A DNA stretch of 64,000 nucleotides from Rhizorhapis suberifaciens (lineage in GTDB: Bacteria > Pseudomonadota > Alphaproteobacteria > Sphingomonadales > Sphingomonadaceae), in NCBI RefSeq assembly GCF_014200045.1, contig NZ_JACHOV010000002.1, positions 186,001-250,000 on the forward strand, in the 5' to 3' direction. The notes under the pieces are model-generated. The model saw only the letters and a list, made by a program, of their open reading frames with translations, was not told the DNA's origin and made no database searches. Positions 8,691 through 17,318 of this stretch are shown piece by piece; the stretch's first letter is position 1; the number at the start of each line of letters is the position of its first letter. Position numbers and translations under genes: made by a program.

Positions 8691-8750
8691 CACCCTATAT
8701 AGGGCGTCTTAAATGAATGAAAAGTGTCGAAAAGAGAAGAACCGCGCTAA

Positions 8751-9029
8751 TCAGCGAGGAGCGGTTTCTTCGGCCTTATCGGCAGCTTTTTCGCCTTGCT
8801 CGCGTGTTTGCTCTGCCTTTTCTTCAAGCACGTCGGCTTGGTTTTCCATAGCATTGGCGGTCGCAGCATTATTGGTGACGTCCGCCTGCTCTTCCATCGT
8901 TGCGGCCTGGTTTTCCATCATGTCCGCTTGGTTTTCGGCGGCATTCTCGATGGCGTTTTCCTTTTTGGAATCGCACGCCCCGAGGGCAAGCATACCGGCA
9001 ATCGCAAGACCATTGACTATGACTTTCAC
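8751..9029 (-). CDS. Small repeat-rich lipoprotein
   Basis: A 92-aa exported protein. The N-terminal hydrophobic stretch ends in ALGAC, a lipobox. The rest is a charged, probably coiled-coil segment built from variations on ENQAD (ENQADMMENQAATMEEQAD and so on). I chose GTG 9029 because AGGAGG lies 7 nt upstream; the frame upstream to 9113 is then leader. A candidate EcfG promoter is positioned correctly. The function is unknown; small coiled-coil lipoproteins like this often act in the envelope stress response. Confidence 0.7.
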   Translation of the reverse strand: MKVIVNGLAIAGMLALGACDSKKENAIENAAENQADMMENQAATMEEQADVTNNAATANAMENQADVLEEKAEQTREQGEKAADKAEETAPR

Positions 9030-9075
9030 GTCAGAACCTCCTGTTACCGCCAATTTGAGCATGGCTAGGCGCACC

Positions 9076-9101
9076 AACAGGCTGCCATCGCGCTTTGTTC
9101 C
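9076..9101 (-). promoter_or_regulatory. Candidate EcfG promoter
   Basis: On the minus strand GGAAC (9101-9097) and TGTT (9079-9076) are 17 nt apart. This fits the EcfG consensus except for the first base of the -10 element. It would give the small lipoprotein gene (start 9029) a leader of roughly 40 nt. Confidence 0.5.
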
Positions 9102-9155
9102 CTGGAAAAGCACTTTCCGTCGTATTTGTTTCGGCGGCTGCGCCCGCCTTGATGC

Positions 9156-9578
9156 CTATTTTTGCAGCAAATCCCTAATTTCCCTAAGCAGGACAACCTC
9201 TTGGGGTTCAGCTGCGGGCGCTTCCTCTTCCTTGCGAAAAAGCTTGCCCGCCTGCCGCACGATCAGGAAAATGATGAAGGCGAGGATCAGGAAGTTAATG
9301 ACGACGGTCAGGAACTGACCCCATCCCAACAGCGCCACGCCGGCGGCTTTCAGATCGGCATAACTGGCGGTCGAACCTTTGAAGTCCGCGGGAATGTCGC
9401 CAAGGACAAGAAAGTGGTTGGAAAAATCAAGGCCGCCGAACAGCGCCGCTACCAAGGGCATGATGATGTCGTCGGTCAGCGACTTTGTAATCGTTGCAAA
9501 GGCCGCCCCAATGATGACGGCGACCGCAAGGTCGAGGACATTGCCGCGCGCTATGAATTTGCGGAATTCAGCCAGCAT
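9156..9578 (-). CDS. mscL: Large-conductance mechanosensitive channel
   Basis: A 140-aa inner-membrane channel that opens under osmotic downshock. The N-terminal amphipathic helix and first transmembrane segment (FRKFIARGNVLDLAVAVIIG, about residues 5-24) are the family hallmark. A second segment lies near residues 88-108, followed by a charged C-terminal helix ending in LLREIRDLLQK. Length is normal. It faces the LemA gene divergently and is followed on the same strand by the small lipoprotein. Confidence 0.96.
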   Translation of the reverse strand: MLAEFRKFIARGNVLDLAVAVIIGAAFATITKSLTDDIIMPLVAALFGGLDFSNHFLVLGDIPADFKGSTASYADLKAAGVALLGWGQFLTVVINFLILAFIIFLIVRQAGKLFRKEEEAPAAEPQEVVLLREIRDLLQK

Positions 9579-9703
9579 TTGATCTTCCCCTCTTGGATCG
9601 GAGCTGTTTTACAAAAATAGTACAGCCAATTGTTGCGGACAGGCAATCAGCCTCCTATTTTGCAGCCATTGGTTGGAACTGCAACGTCCTGCTGGAGAAT
9701 GAG

Positions 9704-10303
9704 ATGACCGATCGTCGTTTTTCCTACGCTCTGTTGGCCCCGGTGGCGGCGATCTCGCTTTCGGCTTGCGGTATTAATTCGGTGCCGGCGTCGGAGGAAA
9801 ATGTGAAGGCGAAATGGGCCGACGTGCAAAATCAGTATCAACGCCGCGCCGATCTGGTGCCAAACCTTGTCGCTGTGGTGAAGGGCTATGCCAAGCAGGA
9901 ACAGGACACCCTGACGCGAGTCACTGAGGCTCGCGCCAAGGCGACTTCCGTGCAGGTGAGCGCCGATGATCTCCAGGATCCGCAAAAGGTTGCGGCCTTC
10001 CAGGCTGCTCAGAATGAGCTTGGACGTTCCATCGGCCGCCTGCTCGTGTCGGTCGAAGCTTATCCTGACCTGAAATCGAACCAGAACTTCCTGGCCCTGC
10101 AAAGCCAGCTGGAAGGTACAGAAAACCGGATCGCCGTTTCCCGGCGCGATTATAATGAGGCGGTGCGCGACTATAACACCCGCATCCGCACTTTCCCGGA
10201 AATGATCGGGGCGAAACTGGTGCATGGCGCCAAGCCCATGACGCCGTTCGAAGCGACGACGCAAGGCGCGGAGGAAGCGCCGAAGGTGGACTTCGGGGCC
10301 TAG
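9704..10303 (+). CDS. lemA: LemA family lipoprotein
   Basis: A 199-aa LemA protein. The N-terminus has a signal segment with lipobox LSACG; after it come the conserved WADVQNQYQRRADLVPNLV helix and a long helical body ending in the SRRDYNEAVRDYNTRI region. ATG 9704 is used because GGAG lies just upstream; the reading to 9593 is unlikely. It is the first gene of a LemA-TPM-TPM operon, a common arrangement. The molecular function of LemA is not established. Confidence 0.88.
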   Translation: MTDRRFSYALLAPVAAISLSACGINSVPASEENVKAKWADVQNQYQRRADLVPNLVAVVKGYAKQEQDTLTRVTEARAKATSVQVSADDLQDPQKVAAFQAAQNELGRSIGRLLVSVEAYPDLKSNQNFLALQSQLEGTENRIAVSRRDYNEAVRDYNTRIRTFPEMIGAKLVHGAKPMTPFEATTQGAEEAPKVDFGA

Positions 10304-10315
10304 GCCCGGCGTTCG

Positions 10316-11134
10316 ATGATGATCGCGGCACTATATGATCAAAGGCGGGATTTTTGGATTAAAAGCCTGATCGCGCTTCTTTTTGTCGTCCTCACGCTTT
10401 CCACCGTCCAAGCCCAGACCTTCCCCAAGCTCACGGGCCGCGTTGTCGACAATGCCAATATTCTGGATCCCGCCCAGGAGCAGGCCCTGACGGCCACGCT
10501 AAAGGGGATCGAGGACCAAAGTGGCAGGCAAGTGGTGGTTGCCACCCTGCCTGATCTTCAGGGTTATGATATCGCCGATTATGGCTATCAGCTGGGTCGT
10601 CAGTGGGGGATCGGACAAAAGGAACAGAATAACGGGGCGCTGCTGATTGTTGCGCCCAACGACCGGAAGGTGCGGATTGAGGTCGGCTATGGTCTGGAAG
10701 GCATTTTAACGGACGCGATGTCCAGCATCATCATTCAAAATGCGATCATTCCGCGCTTCAAGGATAATGACTATCCTGGCGGTATCGTCGCCGGCGTGGA
10801 TGAGATCGGTAAGCTGCTCGCCTTGCCGCCGGACGAAGCGCGCGCTCGCGCGCTGGCGGCGCAACAGCAGGCCAAGGAGCATCGTTCATCTGGGAACGGC
10901 TTCATGCTGTTCTTCTGGATCGCAATTCTGCTCTTTTTTATTCTCCCGACGATGTTTGGCCGCGCTTTTGGAGGACGTCGTTACCGCCGCGGACTTGGTC
11001 CGGTTGTTATCTGGGGCCCTGGCCTTGGCGGCGGCTGGGGCGGCGGCAGCGGGGGGTCAAGCTGGGGCGGAGGCGGTGGATTTGGCGGCGGGGGCGGCAG
11101 CTTCGGCGGCGGTGGCGCTTCGGGGGGCTGGTGA
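10316..11134 (+). CDS. TPM domain membrane protein, YgcG family
   Basis: A 272-aa protein with an N-terminal signal or anchor segment (about 17-32) and a TPM domain of about 130 residues, beginning at LTGRVVDNANILDPAQEQAL. A membrane segment lies near 195-213, and a strongly Gly/Ser/Trp-rich tail forms the end. The tail is typical of YgcG-type proteins. It sits 12 nt after lemA and overlaps the next gene, so the three are likely co-expressed. Biochemical role unproven. Confidence 0.85.
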   Translation: MMIAALYDQRRDFWIKSLIALLFVVLTLSTVQAQTFPKLTGRVVDNANILDPAQEQALTATLKGIEDQSGRQVVVATLPDLQGYDIADYGYQLGRQWGIGQKEQNNGALLIVAPNDRKVRIEVGYGLEGILTDAMSSIIIQNAIIPRFKDNDYPGGIVAGVDEIGKLLALPPDEARARALAAQQQAKEHRSSGNGFMLFFWIAILLFFILPTMFGRAFGGRRYRRGLGPVVIWGPGLGGGWGGGSGGSSWGGGGGFGGGGGSFGGGGASGGW

Positions 11135-11820
11135 TGCGCACAGTGAACAGGCTGACGCCGCAGGAGCATGCGGAGGTTACCGCAGCAGTGGCTGAGGCCG
11201 AACAACGGACCGATGGGGAGATTGTCACCATCGTCGCGGACCGGTCCGACAGCTATCATGATGTCGGACTGCATTGGGCCGTGGCGGCCATTTTCCTGAT
11301 GCTATCGTCAGTGGCCATGTTTCCCGCCTGGTTCATGGATCGGCTGCACGGGATGCTCGGTGGAGGCTGGGAGCGGGAACTGACGGCTGGGCTGACACTT
11401 TCCGTTTTGCTGGGATTGCTCATCGCCATATTTCTGATGACCCGTTACCTGCTCGCCATCATGCCGCTGCGCATGGCCCTGACGCCCAAGCGCACAAAGG
11501 CGCGGCGGGTGCGCCGAAAGGCCATTGCCTTCTTCAAGGTCGGGGCCGAGCGCCGCACCATCGGCCGCACCGGCATTCTGATCTATCTTTCGCTGGACGA
11601 GCATCGAGCGGAAATCGTGGCCGACGAAGCCATTGTCGCCAAGGTCCAACCGGAAGTCTGGGGCGACGCGATGATTGCCCTGATCGACGAGGTGCGCCTT
11701 GGCCGGCCGGGCAGGGGCATGGCTGAGGCGGTGCGGCTCGTCGGCATGGTGCTGGCGGAACATTTTCCTAGAGGCGACACCAACCCCAACGAGCTGCCGG
11801 ACCGGCTGATCGAATTATAA
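11134..11820 (+). CDS. TPM domain protein
   Basis: A 228-aa protein with a TPM-like domain split around two hydrophobic segments (about residues 45-65 and 80-105). The N-terminal LTPQEHAEVTAAVAEAEQRT and the later GRTGILIYLSLDEHRAEIVA match the second type of TPM protein found beside LemA. The start ATG 11134 shares a base with the upstream stop, indicating coupling. Third gene of the lemA cluster; function unknown. Confidence 0.82.
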   Translation: MRTVNRLTPQEHAEVTAAVAEAEQRTDGEIVTIVADRSDSYHDVGLHWAVAAIFLMLSSVAMFPAWFMDRLHGMLGGGWERELTAGLTLSVLLGLLIAIFLMTRYLLAIMPLRMALTPKRTKARRVRRKAIAFFKVGAERRTIGRTGILIYLSLDEHRAEIVADEAIVAKVQPEVWGDAMIALIDEVRLGRPGRGMAEAVRLVGMVLAEHFPRGDTNPNELPDRLIEL

Positions 11821-11841
11821 TCTGTTCATTTAAGGAGCCCC

Positions 11842-12369
11842 ATGACCCAGCCCGTCGAAACCATGTGGGAAGGCCGCTTCATCACGGCGAAACGCGAAGG
11901 CACATGGGAATATGTCTCGCGCAGCCGCGGCATTCAGGCCGCCGTTATTCTGGCCATTGAGGAGGCAGCTGATGAGCCTCATATATTGCTGGTCGAACAA
12001 TATCGGGTGCCGCTGAAGTCTCGATGCCTGGAACTGCCGGCAGGCCTCATCGGCGATGATGGCATGGACGAAGAGCCGGCCGCAGCAGCGGCACGGGAGT
12101 TGCAGGAAGAGACCGGCTATCATGCTGGCCGCATGGAAGATCTGGGCCGGTTCTACAGCTCACCTGGGATGGTGTCGGAAAGCTTCACTCTGTTCAGGGC
12201 GTCCGAGCTTGTACGGACGGGCAAGGGTGGCGGCACCGAAGGAGAGAACATCATCGTCCATCGCGTGCCGCTTGCCGAAGTCTCCGGCTATATCAAGGCG
12301 CGGAGAAGCGAGGGAATGGCGCTGGACGTGAAGCTGCTGCTGTTACTGGCGGCGGATTATTTGCGCTGA
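11842..12369 (+). CDS. Nudix hydrolase, ADP-ribose pyrophosphatase-like
   Basis: A 175-aa cytoplasmic hydrolase with a complete Nudix box: G-x5-E-x7-REL-x-EE-x-GY starting at GDDGMDE. The preceding LLVEQYRVPLKSRCLELPAG is typical of ADP-ribose and sugar-nucleotide pyrophosphatases. An AAGGAG ribosome-binding site precedes ATG 11842. It follows the TPM gene by 21 nt and may be in the same transcript. The exact substrate is inferred only from family resemblance. Confidence 0.85.
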   Translation: MTQPVETMWEGRFITAKREGTWEYVSRSRGIQAAVILAIEEAADEPHILLVEQYRVPLKSRCLELPAGLIGDDGMDEEPAAAAARELQEETGYHAGRMEDLGRFYSSPGMVSESFTLFRASELVRTGKGGGTEGENIIVHRVPLAEVSGYIKARRSEGMALDVKLLLLLAADYLR

Positions 12370-12388
12370 GAATGTGCAAGATCCAACA

Positions 12389-13060
12389 TCAATAGCCCGT
12401 CCGGGTCGGCTTAGGCGGTTCGTCGCCGCCCAGGGGATCGCGACCATAGACATTCCCCGGCGGGCCATAGCGGCAGACCAGATATTCGTCCTTGCGATTG
12501 TCGGCGATGGCGCAGCCTAGATCGGTGGTGCTGTGCCAGATGATCTGGGTGTAATGCGCCACATCGGCCCATCGGCCGGTCGTGCTGACCCTGGGCATCG
12601 CCGCCCTGCGGAACCAGCGCTTTTCATTGATCCAGCTCCCGATCATCTCGTCATAGCTGAAATAGCCGGAACTCCCCATCCAGAGGTTTTCGCCTTGCGG
12701 GGTAGCGCCGCGCGGCTCCCGGCTGTGCTTGAAGACCCGCGTGCGCGCCAACTGATTGGCATAGCGTTGTGCGTCGGCCGCTAAAGTGGCGTTCCAGCGC
12801 AAAGGGCGCTGGCCGGCGGAGCGGCGCGCGTCATTGTGCCGCTTCAGCAGTACGGATCGGAACATGCTCGCTCCGCGCTGCTGCTCTTCTTCCGGCGCCT
12901 CGTCCCAATAGACCGGCGGAGCCTCATCCTCAGCATCTCGATCGCCGTAGTAGCGATAATCTTCCTCATACCGCTCGTCGGGATAGCGCTGGGCGGCTGC
13001 TGGACTGACGAGGGAGGGGGCGAGGGCCAGGAACAGGGCGAGGGCGGCCGGCGTCTTCAT
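12389..13060 (-). CDS. Secreted CAP (SCP/PR-1) domain protein
   Basis: A 223-aa exported protein. A signal peptide (MKTPAALALFLALAPSLV, cleavage after PAAA) is followed by a Tyr/Asp/Glu-rich low-complexity stretch and a CAP domain. The CAP residues are visible: His in LKRHNDARR, Glu in PQGENLW and His in VAHYTQIIWH. ATG 13060 gives the cleanest signal peptide; ATG 13075 and 13105 are alternatives. It is divergent from hemW with almost no space between them. Bacterial CAP proteins have no settled function. Confidence 0.85.
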   Translation of the reverse strand: MKTPAALALFLALAPSLVSPAAAQRYPDERYEEDYRYYGDRDAEDEAPPVYWDEAPEEEQQRGASMFRSVLLKRHNDARRSAGQRPLRWNATLAADAQRYANQLARTRVFKHSREPRGATPQGENLWMGSSGYFSYDEMIGSWINEKRWFRRAAMPRVSTTGRWADVAHYTQIIWHSTTDLGCAIADNRKDEYLVCRYGPPGNVYGRDPLGGDEPPKPTRTGY

Positions 13061-13105
13061 TATTGGCTTTTCCATCGGAAGCTTTGCGATCATAGGGTGA
13101 CGCAT

Positions 13106-14272
13106 ATGAAGGAATCCAATGTGAATGCAGCCCTAACGGAGCCGCTGGCGCTGTATGTGCATTGGCCTTTTTGCGTCTCCAAATGTCCTTATTGCGATTT
13201 CAACAGCCATGTGCGGGAAGGTGTGGACCAGGAAGCCTGGCGCGAGGCGCTGCTCAAGGACATGGCGCATGAGGCGGCCCTGACTGGCGGACGGCGGCTT
13301 TCATCCATCTTCTTTGGCGGCGGCACCCCTTCGCTGATGCCGCCCCAAACGGTCGAGGCTTTGCTGATTGCGGCAGAGCGACTCTGGGGATTTGCCGACG
13401 ACATCGAAATCACCCTGGAAGCCAATCCCTCATCGGTCGAATCGGCGCGCTTCGCCGATATCGCGCGCGCCGGGGTCAACCGGGTGTCGCTGGGTCTCCA
13501 GGCGCTTGATGACCAGGACCTGCATTTTCTCGGACGGGCTCACGACGTTCGGGAGGGGCTGGCCGCGCTGGAAGCGGCGCAAGGGCTTTTTGCGCGCGTG
13601 AGTTTCGATCTTATTTATGCGCGGCCTCGCCAGACGGAAGCGGAATGGGAGCGGGAGCTGACACGAGCCCTCTCTTTCGGTACCACGCATCTTTCGCTCT
13701 ACCAGCTTACCATTGAGCCGGGCACGCGTTTCGACACGCTGGTGCGCAAGGGTGAGCTGAAGCCCGCGGACCCCGACCATGCGGCGACGCTGTTTGAGCT
13801 TACTCAGGCCCTCACCACTGCGGCCGGAGTTCCCGCTTATGAAATCAGTAATCATGCGCGGCACGGTGATGAGAGCCGCCATAACCTCATCTACTGGCGC
13901 TATCAGGACTATGTCGGGATTGGCCCCGGTGCACATGGGCGGCGTGGCGGCATGGCGAGCCAGCGGCGGAAGAAGCCGGAGAACTGGCTTGCCGAAATCG
14001 GCCGTAGCGGCCATGGCATAGAAAATCTGACGCCCTTGTCAGCGACGGACAAGGCAACCGAGGCCCTGCTCATGGGTCTGCGACTGCGCGAAGGTGTGGA
14101 CCTCGCAAGAATAGCGGAGCGGTCCAGCATCGCTCAGGAAGCGCTGGTGGACCGCAGGGCGGTCGAACAGCTCCAAACATTGGGTCTGGTCGCCGCTGAG
14201 GGCGATCGGCTCAAAGTGCTTGAGCCGGGCATGTTGCTTCTGGACGCCGTCCTGCCGCAGATCGTTGCGTGA
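13106..14272 (+). CDS. hemW: Radical SAM haem chaperone HemW
   Basis: A 388-aa cytoplasmic protein of the HemN/HemW group. The radical SAM cluster motif CVSKCPYC is near the N-terminus after LYVHWPF, which is characteristic of the group. FFGGGTPSL and LEANPSS follow, and a C-terminal HemN_C-like region is present. HemW-type proteins bind haem and are often misnamed coproporphyrinogen oxidase. ATG 13106 is chosen; GTG 13121 is possible, and the frame open to 12836 is the shadow of the CAP gene. In many genomes it lies beside rdgB, which is not seen here. Confidence 0.88.
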   Translation: MKESNVNAALTEPLALYVHWPFCVSKCPYCDFNSHVREGVDQEAWREALLKDMAHEAALTGGRRLSSIFFGGGTPSLMPPQTVEALLIAAERLWGFADDIEITLEANPSSVESARFADIARAGVNRVSLGLQALDDQDLHFLGRAHDVREGLAALEAAQGLFARVSFDLIYARPRQTEAEWERELTRALSFGTTHLSLYQLTIEPGTRFDTLVRKGELKPADPDHAATLFELTQALTTAAGVPAYEISNHARHGDESRHNLIYWRYQDYVGIGPGAHGRRGGMASQRRKKPENWLAEIGRSGHGIENLTPLSATDKATEALLMGLRLREGVDLARIAERSSIAQEALVDRRAVEQLQTLGLVAAEGDRLKVLEPGMLLLDAVLPQIVA

Positions 14273-14290
14273 AGCCTTATCCTTGACCTC

Positions 14291-15124
14291 TCATTTGGGT
14301 GTTCTGGTAAGGTTCGCCGTCTTTGGTGCAGGCGCTTCTGCCGCAGCGGCAGCCTCTGACTGCATGGCGCTGGCGGCCAATGCCAAAGCCTTGGCTGCAT
14401 CCTGTAGAGCTTGGGCAGCGGTGGGCGCTGCTGCTGCAGGCGCTGGCGTTTCGGCCACTGTCACCACCTTTGGCTGCGTTCCGGCTTCTGCAGTGACGAG
14501 TGCCGGTGTTGCTGTATCCGCCACTGCACCAGCGGAGGTGGGGGCTCCGCTATTGCCGGCGAAATCGGCCGCTGGCGCTGCTGCCGGTTCAGCCTTTGCG
14601 CTGGCGCTTGCCGCAAAGGAGGGAGCAAGCCCTTCATCTGCTTGCGCGAAGGTCGGGCACGTCATCTCCAACGACTCCTGGCCTACCACTCTGGCAAGTT
14701 CTCTCAGATCCGCCTCGGATGCGTTGGCGGCCATGCGGCCCATGGCGCCAATGGCTTCGCACCGCCCCAGATTATCGGCCGATGAGTGACGGTTGCCAAC
14801 GCGGGTTTCATAATCCCGGAAGGCGCCTGTGCCACTGGAATCGCCATAGTTGCGGATGAAGTGCGATGTCAGAATATATTGATTGGCCACAACCAGGTCC
14901 CGCTTGATGGACATGAAGCGGTTATATCCCTCCAAAGCCGCCGGGGATCGGTCACGGCATTTGAGCGCCCCTACCATCAACATCGTCTGAAAATTATGCA
15001 ACTCGGCGGCCGCAACTTCGTCGGCCTGCCAGCAATTTTTGTTGGGGAGATCGGCATTCGCAGGGACAGAGACGAGGCACAAAGGCAACATGGCAGTCCA
15101 TGCCGCAAACATATGGCGGTGCAT
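14291..15124 (-). CDS. Exported protein of unknown function with Ala/Pro-rich tail
   Basis: I do not recognise a family. The 277-aa product starts with a signal peptide (MHRHMFAAWTAMLPLCLVS, cleavage near ANA). A helical globular part of about 140 residues contains Cys in NKNCWQ, LKCRDR, GRCEAIG and EMTCP, perhaps forming disulphides. From about residue 150 the sequence is low-complexity, rich in Ala, Pro, Glu and Lys, like a periplasmic linker. ATG 15124 has GGAGGA 6 nt upstream; the ATG at 15130 is too close to that site. It runs convergently toward hemW. Confidence 0.65.
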   Translation of the reverse strand: MHRHMFAAWTAMLPLCLVSVPANADLPNKNCWQADEVAAAELHNFQTMLMVGALKCRDRSPAALEGYNRFMSIKRDLVVANQYILTSHFIRNYGDSSGTGAFRDYETRVGNRHSSADNLGRCEAIGAMGRMAANASEADLRELARVVGQESLEMTCPTFAQADEGLAPSFAASASAKAEPAAAPAADFAGNSGAPTSAGAVADTATPALVTAEAGTQPKVVTVAETPAPAAAAPTAAQALQDAAKALALAASAMQSEAAAAAEAPAPKTANLTRTPK

Positions 15125-15268
15125 TTTCATTCCTCCAGTCAAGATGACTGACGGCTTTTGGTCCCCTAATTATCTCCTGAAGAGTCGTCGCCTTATATTT
15201 ACCATTTCGGCGGAAATGGGGCAATCGGCAATGCCTGCTAAAATCCCAAAATTGGACGGCAAACGGGA

Positions 15269-16132
15269 TCAGGTCGTCCGCGCCGCGGCGTAGGCCTGCG
15301 TGCCCCGGGTGATGATGTCGTCGCCGTCTACCAGCGCTCCTATTTCAATGTCGGGCAGCTTTTCGAGCTCGGCATAAAGGGGTGCGAAATCGGTCGCCAG
15401 GGTCTGACGCAACAGTTCGTCAAAACTGTGAAGCACGAAATAGTTCTGCTGGAAGTCGTCAATGCGATATTTGGTCCGCATCACTCGCTTCAGATCGAAC
15501 ATGATGCGATTGGGACTGGGATCGTCGAGCGCGAATATGCTTTCGCCGTGGCTGGAGACGATGCCCGCGCCATAAATGCGCAGATTGCCATTCTCGCGTA
15601 CCAGGCCGAACTCGACCGTGTACCAGTAGAGCCGCGCAAGCCGGTGCAGCGCGCCATATTGCAGGCTGCGCAATCCTCCCTGTCCATAAGCCTGCATATA
15701 GTCGGCGAACACTGGTTCGGTGAGCAATGGGACATGGCCGAATATGTCGTGAAATACGTCGGGTTCCTGCAGATAATCGAGCTGATCGCGACGGCGGATG
15801 AAATTGCCGGATACGAAGCGGCGATTGGCGAGATGATCGAAGAAGATATCGTCTGGTATAAGGCCGGGAACCGCCACCACCTGCCAGCCAGTGGCCGCGC
15901 CTAGCCGCTCTGACAATTCCGCGAAGTCGGGAATGCCGGCCCTGGTCAAGTGAAGTACGTCCAGGCCGCGCATGAACGCGTCGGTCGCGCGTCCGGGTAA
16001 AAGCCTGGATTGGCGGGCGAACAGTTCATCCCATATGGCGTGATCCTCTGCGGTATAGTGGGACCAGTTCTGGGGAATCGTCCAATCCGCTGCGGCGCCT
16101 TTGGGCGGTTGCGGAGACGCACCATTTTCCAT
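15269..16132 (-). CDS. phhA: Phenylalanine 4-monooxygenase
   Basis: A 287-aa monomeric bacterial aromatic amino-acid hydroxylase that converts phenylalanine to tyrosine using tetrahydropterin, Fe(II) and O2. The iron ligands are visible in FHDIFGHVPLL (two His) and the Glu in YWYTVEFGLV. The pterin-side region GLIPDDIFFDHLANRRF is conserved. Start ATG 16132 has GGAG 6 nt upstream; an ATG at 16144 is possible. No pterin-recycling gene phhB is next to it. Confidence 0.95.
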   Translation of the reverse strand: MENGASPQPPKGAAADWTIPQNWSHYTAEDHAIWDELFARQSRLLPGRATDAFMRGLDVLHLTRAGIPDFAELSERLGAATGWQVVAVPGLIPDDIFFDHLANRRFVSGNFIRRRDQLDYLQEPDVFHDIFGHVPLLTEPVFADYMQAYGQGGLRSLQYGALHRLARLYWYTVEFGLVRENGNLRIYGAGIVSSHGESIFALDDPSPNRIMFDLKRVMRTKYRIDDFQQNYFVLHSFDELLRQTLATDFAPLYAELEKLPDIEIGALVDGDDIITRGTQAYAAARTT

Positions 16133-16166
16133 TTGCTTCTCCATCCCCGCCCTATAGCATTTTCCA

Positions 16167-16901
16167 ATGGCCTTTTCGAGAGCAGCGCAGCCCAGCCGGA
16201 TTGAAGAGGTGGTCAGATCGCTGGCCCGAAAGCTGACGGCCGTCCTGGCGGTGTCAGTGGCTCTGGTGCTGGCCTATCTTTCGGCCGCGCTAGTCGGGTC
16301 GCTGGTCCCTACTCATCCTGAATGGAACGAGCCGCATCAAGGCGTTCGTATCTTCGTCTACAGCAATGGCGTGCATACCGGCCTGGTCCTGCCGGTAAGA
16401 AATGAATTGCAGGACTGGACCCGTCTGGTGAGCGCGAAGGATATCTCCGATCCTCGCTATGCAGCATCCAGCCATCTGCTCTTTGGTTGGGGCGAACGCA
16501 ATTTCTACCTCAACACGCCGCGCTGGTCCGATCTCGACCCGCTTGTCGCCGTGCGGGCGGTCGTCGCGGGTCGACGCACGCTGCTTCACATCGACCATAT
16601 CCATGCTCCCCAACCGGGGTCAGACATGCGGCCGCTTATGATCAGCGGACGCCAATATCTGCAACTGTCCCGGCAACTGGAAAGCTATTTTCGGTTAAAT
16701 GCCATGGGCCGCACACAGCCTTTGAAAGGCTATGGCCCCTCGGATGTTTTTTATGAATCTTCCCGCCGCTACGATCTTTTTCATACCTGCAATGAATGGA
16801 CCGGCGCGCAATTGCGGCGGATTGGCGTTCGGATCGGAATTTGGACGCCGTTCAGCAAAAGCGTGATGATATGGTTCGATCCCAAGGGAAGGTTCCGCTA
16901 G
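16167..16901 (+). CDS. DUF2459 / TIGR02117 family protein
   Basis: A 244-aa protein with one N-terminal membrane segment (about residues 28-50) and a conserved domain outside it. Conserved stretches include VYSNGVHTGLVLPV, LLFGWGERNFYLNTP and FHTCNEWTGAQLRRIG. These fit the family annotated as TIGR02117 or DUF2459, which has a papain-like look (Cys in HTCNEW, His in GVHTG) but no assigned activity. It is divergent from phhA with about 35 nt between starts. Confidence 0.75.
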   Translation: MAFSRAAQPSRIEEVVRSLARKLTAVLAVSVALVLAYLSAALVGSLVPTHPEWNEPHQGVRIFVYSNGVHTGLVLPVRNELQDWTRLVSAKDISDPRYAASSHLLFGWGERNFYLNTPRWSDLDPLVAVRAVVAGRRTLLHIDHIHAPQPGSDMRPLMISGRQYLQLSRQLESYFRLNAMGRTQPLKGYGPSDVFYESSRRYDLFHTCNEWTGAQLRRIGVRIGIWTPFSKSVMIWFDPKGRFR

Positions 16902-16981
16902 GCCCAGGCTCGCAGTCAGCTTCATGAGCATGGTCCATATCGCAGCCGCAAGGTATTTGTCAGGCCCCAGAAACAGTTGGA

Positions 16982-17022
16982 GCCCGGAACGCCGTCGGGG
17001 GGGGGGAGAAAGCGTTCCGGGC
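16982..17022. other. Long inverted repeat with a ten-G loop
   Basis: An 11-bp perfect inverted repeat (GCCCGGAACGC at 16982-16992, GCGTTCCGGGC at 17012-17022) encloses a 19-nt loop containing ten consecutive G. It lies in a 417-bp gene-free interval between the DUF2459 gene and the histidine kinase. It could be a terminator, a protein-binding site or part of a small RNA; nothing decides between these. Confidence 0.5.
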
Positions 17023-17153
17023 CCATGTTGTTGGATAGCAAGAGCGGGGGGCAAAAGATTTACTATCCGTGGTGCCAAACGACGCCCGCCGACATTGGTT
17101 CCAGAAAAAATCCATTTACCAGAAAATTTTTCTGCATGCTCAATAACCTCCAG

Positions 17154-17183
17154 AAAAGAGGAGGAGTTCGATCCGCCTCTTTT
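17154..17183 (+). terminator. Terminator-like hairpin upstream of the histidine kinase
   Basis: AAAAGAGGAGG (17154-17164) pairs with CCGCCTCTTTT (17173-17183) with one mismatch and an 8-nt loop, ending in a T-run. This is the shape of an intrinsic terminator on either strand. There is no gene immediately upstream except the DUF2459 gene 250 bp away, so it may end a small RNA or a leader. Confidence 0.5.
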
Positions 17184-17318
17184 CCGTTTCTTGACGGCAT
17201 GTGGACGGCATGTAATTTTCGTCGGGTTGGGCTGCATCAGGACCAATGGACGGTCTCCGCGCCCGCCCCGGCAGAGCGGCGGCGTCGATCCGGACTTGTG
17301 CAAGGGATAAAAAGGGGC

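Noticed and set aside
16986-17016. GGAAC and CGTT as an EcfG promoter before the kinase
   Set aside because: The spacing is 22 nt instead of 16-17, and the two motifs are simply the arms of the inverted repeat.
16977-17318. N-terminal extension of the histidine kinase
   Set aside because: The extra 114 codons cross the G10 hairpin and the terminator-like stem and show no protein-like pattern; ATG 17319 has a ribosome-binding site and starts directly before the membrane domain.
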